Below, piece by piece: positions 6,226 through 7,198 of a stretch of DNA of 7,198 nucleotides (its first letter is position 1; each line of letters opens with the position of its first letter). The stretch is from Mesorhizobium sp. Lineage in GTDB: Bacteria > Pseudomonadota > Alphaproteobacteria > Rhizobiales > Rhizobiaceae. The translations under genes were made by a program, and so were the position numbers. The stretch spans positions 1 through 7,198 of the forward strand of contig JAEKLU010000110.1 in assembly GCA_019509685.1 (NCBI GenBank). The letters are read 5' to 3'. Under the pieces are notes generated by a model. The model made no database searches. It was not told the DNA's origin and worked only from the letters and a program-made list of their open reading frames with translations.

Positions 6226-7059
6226 ATGAGAGGCACCCTCTCCGACAGGATGGGCGCGGCGCTGTTGATGGCGCCGCTGCTCCTGTTTCTTGTGCTGGCC
6301 TATGCGTGGCCGTTTCTCGGCGTCGTCAAATGGAGCGTTACGCTGCCGACGCCGGGGCTCGGCCAATATGGCGCGCTCGCCACCGACCCGCTGGTGCTGT
6401 CGGTGTTTGTTCGCACACTGCGCATTGCTTTGATCGTCACCGTCGTGTCCGTCGCGGCGGCCTATGCCATAACCATGGTCTGGGTGCGCGGCAGCCCGGC
6501 GCAGCGCATCGTCGCCGAATTCTGCATTCTCGTGCCATTCTGGATCTCGGTGCTGACGCGCGCCTTCGGCTGGGTGGCGCTGCTCTCCAACCGCGGCCTG
6601 ATCAACACCTGGCTGCAATCGATCGGCTTCATCTCCGAACCGCTGACCTTGGTGCGCAATGAGTTCGGCGTCATCGTCGGCATGTCGCATTTCCTCATCC
6701 CTTTCGCTGTGTTCCCGCTGGCTTCCGCCATGCGCAGCCTGGACGAGCGCGTGCTGCTCGCGGCGCGCGGTCTGGGCTCCAGCCGCATGCGCACCTTCTG
6801 GACGGTGTTCGTGCCGATGACGCGCTCCGGCATCATCGGCTCGGCGCTGATCGTCTTCGTCTTCTCGCTGGGTTTCTTCGTCACGCCGGCGATCCTCGGC
6901 GGCGGCCGCAGCGTCATGATCGCGGAACTCATCTATCTGCGCATCTTCCAGAGCCCGGACTGGGGGCTGGGCGCGGCGATCAGCGTCGTGCTGGTGGTGT
7001 TCGTCGGCGCGCTGATGGCGCTCCTGTTCCGCTACGTCAAACCGAAGCAATTGGTGTAG
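6226..7059 (+). CDS. ABC importer permease, first subunit (PotB-like)
   Basis: This 277-residue inner-membrane protein is the first of two transmembrane subunits of the importer. About six hydrophobic segments can be seen at roughly 11-33, 62-86, 97-120, 145-168, 203-225 and 248-270. The loop at about 174-200 (ERVLLAARGLGSSRMRTFW then TVFVPM) is the EAA motif that docks on the ATPase, in the AA-x-x-LG form typical of PotB-type permeases. The ATG at 6226 gives a short N-terminal tail before the first helix. A GGCGGAG at 6207-6213 lies 12 bases upstream, slightly far for a Shine-Dalgarno site. The next permease begins 5 bases after the stop, so the two are probably translationally coupled. Length and layout are standard, and nothing in it is truncated or odd. 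Confidence 0.95.
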   Translation: MRGTLSDRMGAALLMAPLLLFLVLAYAWPFLGVVKWSVTLPTPGLGQYGALATDPLVLSVFVRTLRIALIVTVVSVAAAYAITMVWVRGSPAQRIVAEFCILVPFWISVLTRAFGWVALLSNRGLINTWLQSIGFISEPLTLVRNEFGVIVGMSHFLIPFAVFPLASAMRSLDERVLLAARGLGSSRMRTFWTVFVPMTRSGIIGSALIVFVFSLGFFVTPAILGGGRSVMIAELIYLRIFQSPDWGLGAAISVVLVVFVGALMALLFRYVKPKQLV

Positions 7060-7064
7060 CCAAG

Positions 7065-7198
7065 ATGCCGACCTACCGCCCAGGTCCCGTCTCGCTCATC
7101 CTGGCCGTACTGGTGGCGCTGTTCCTGCTAATGCCGCTGCTCGCCGTCATACCGGTGTCACTGACGCCGAGCCGCATGCTGACCATGCCGACAGGTGA
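7065..7198 (+). CDS. ABC importer permease, second subunit (PotC-like), N-terminal part only
   Basis: Forty-four codons are visible before the right edge. The ATG at 7065 lies 5 bases after the first permease's stop. A short basic and polar tail (MPTYRPGP) precedes one strong hydrophobic segment, VSLILAVLVALFLLMPLLAV (9-28). Next comes IPVSLTPSRMLTMPTG, the proline-rich loop after the first helix of PotC/PhnV-type permeases. No independent Shine-Dalgarno site is evident, which fits translational coupling to the upstream gene. It should complete a heterodimeric permease with the PotB-like subunit. The frame is open to the end of the window. Confidence 0.85.
   Translation, partial: MPTYRPGPVSLILAVLVALFLLMPLLAVIPVSLTPSRMLTMPTG

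Noticed and set aside
5175..6236. Minus-strand open frame of 353 codons antisense to the binding-protein gene
   Set aside because: It has low-complexity Val/Gly/Arg/Asp composition, no family motifs, and is fully overlapped by a clear binding protein.
6190..7050. Minus-strand open frame of 286 codons antisense to the first permease
   Set aside because: The product is a run of Arg, His, Asp, Glu and Gln without a fold signature, the usual antisense reading of a hydrophobic membrane protein gene.

Overview
The window is GC-rich, with strongly GC-biased third codon positions. Its protein families (a GcvA-type LysR regulator beside a PotABCD-like importer), its alpha-proteobacterial style and a short intergenic repeat resembling ones I recall from Mesorhizobium genomes all suggest a rhizobial alphaproteobacterium (order Hyphomicrobiales). 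The genus is inference. No tRNA, rRNA, CRISPR array or insertion sequence is visible.

Layout, left to right. (1) 1-135, plus strand: the last 44 codons of an unrecognised protein. (2) 136-237: a convergent intergenic gap with two small hairpins and a probable fragment of a dispersed repeat. (3) 238-2792, minus strand: a two-gene operon. The promoter-proximal gene is an AbgB-like M20-family amidohydrolase (533 aa). Twenty bases further on comes a guanidino-group-modifying (DDAH/amidinotransferase fold) hydrolase (310 aa). (4) 2875-3762, plus strand: a divergent LysR-type regulator with a TTG start. (5) 3926 to the right edge, plus strand: an ABC importer operon of the polyamine/opine/ferric type. 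It comprises the ATPase, a periplasmic binding protein with a Tat-type signal, the first permease, and the first 44 codons of the second permease.

The most informative non-coding signal is a 30-base bipartite element, GTGAAyCrAATTTGC-N10-AAAAC. One copy lies 42 bases upstream of the hydrolase operon (2835-2864, minus strand) and one lies 63 bases upstream of the importer operon (3833-3862, plus strand). Both have the same orientation relative to the operon they precede and identical internal spacing. The divergent LysR protein is the obvious candidate ligand. Import and catabolism would then be one regulon, with possible autoregulation of lysR.

Working model (inference): the importer brings in a small molecule, the M20 enzyme cleaves an amide or N-acyl bond, and the GME-fold enzyme hydrolyses a guanidino group. 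The binding protein lacks the acidic residues that hold polyamines in E. coli PotD. The M20 enzyme has two unusual changes at metal-ligand positions. The substrate may therefore be an acylated or conjugated arginine- or guanidine-type compound rather than spermidine or putrescine. The sequence does not prove the substrate.
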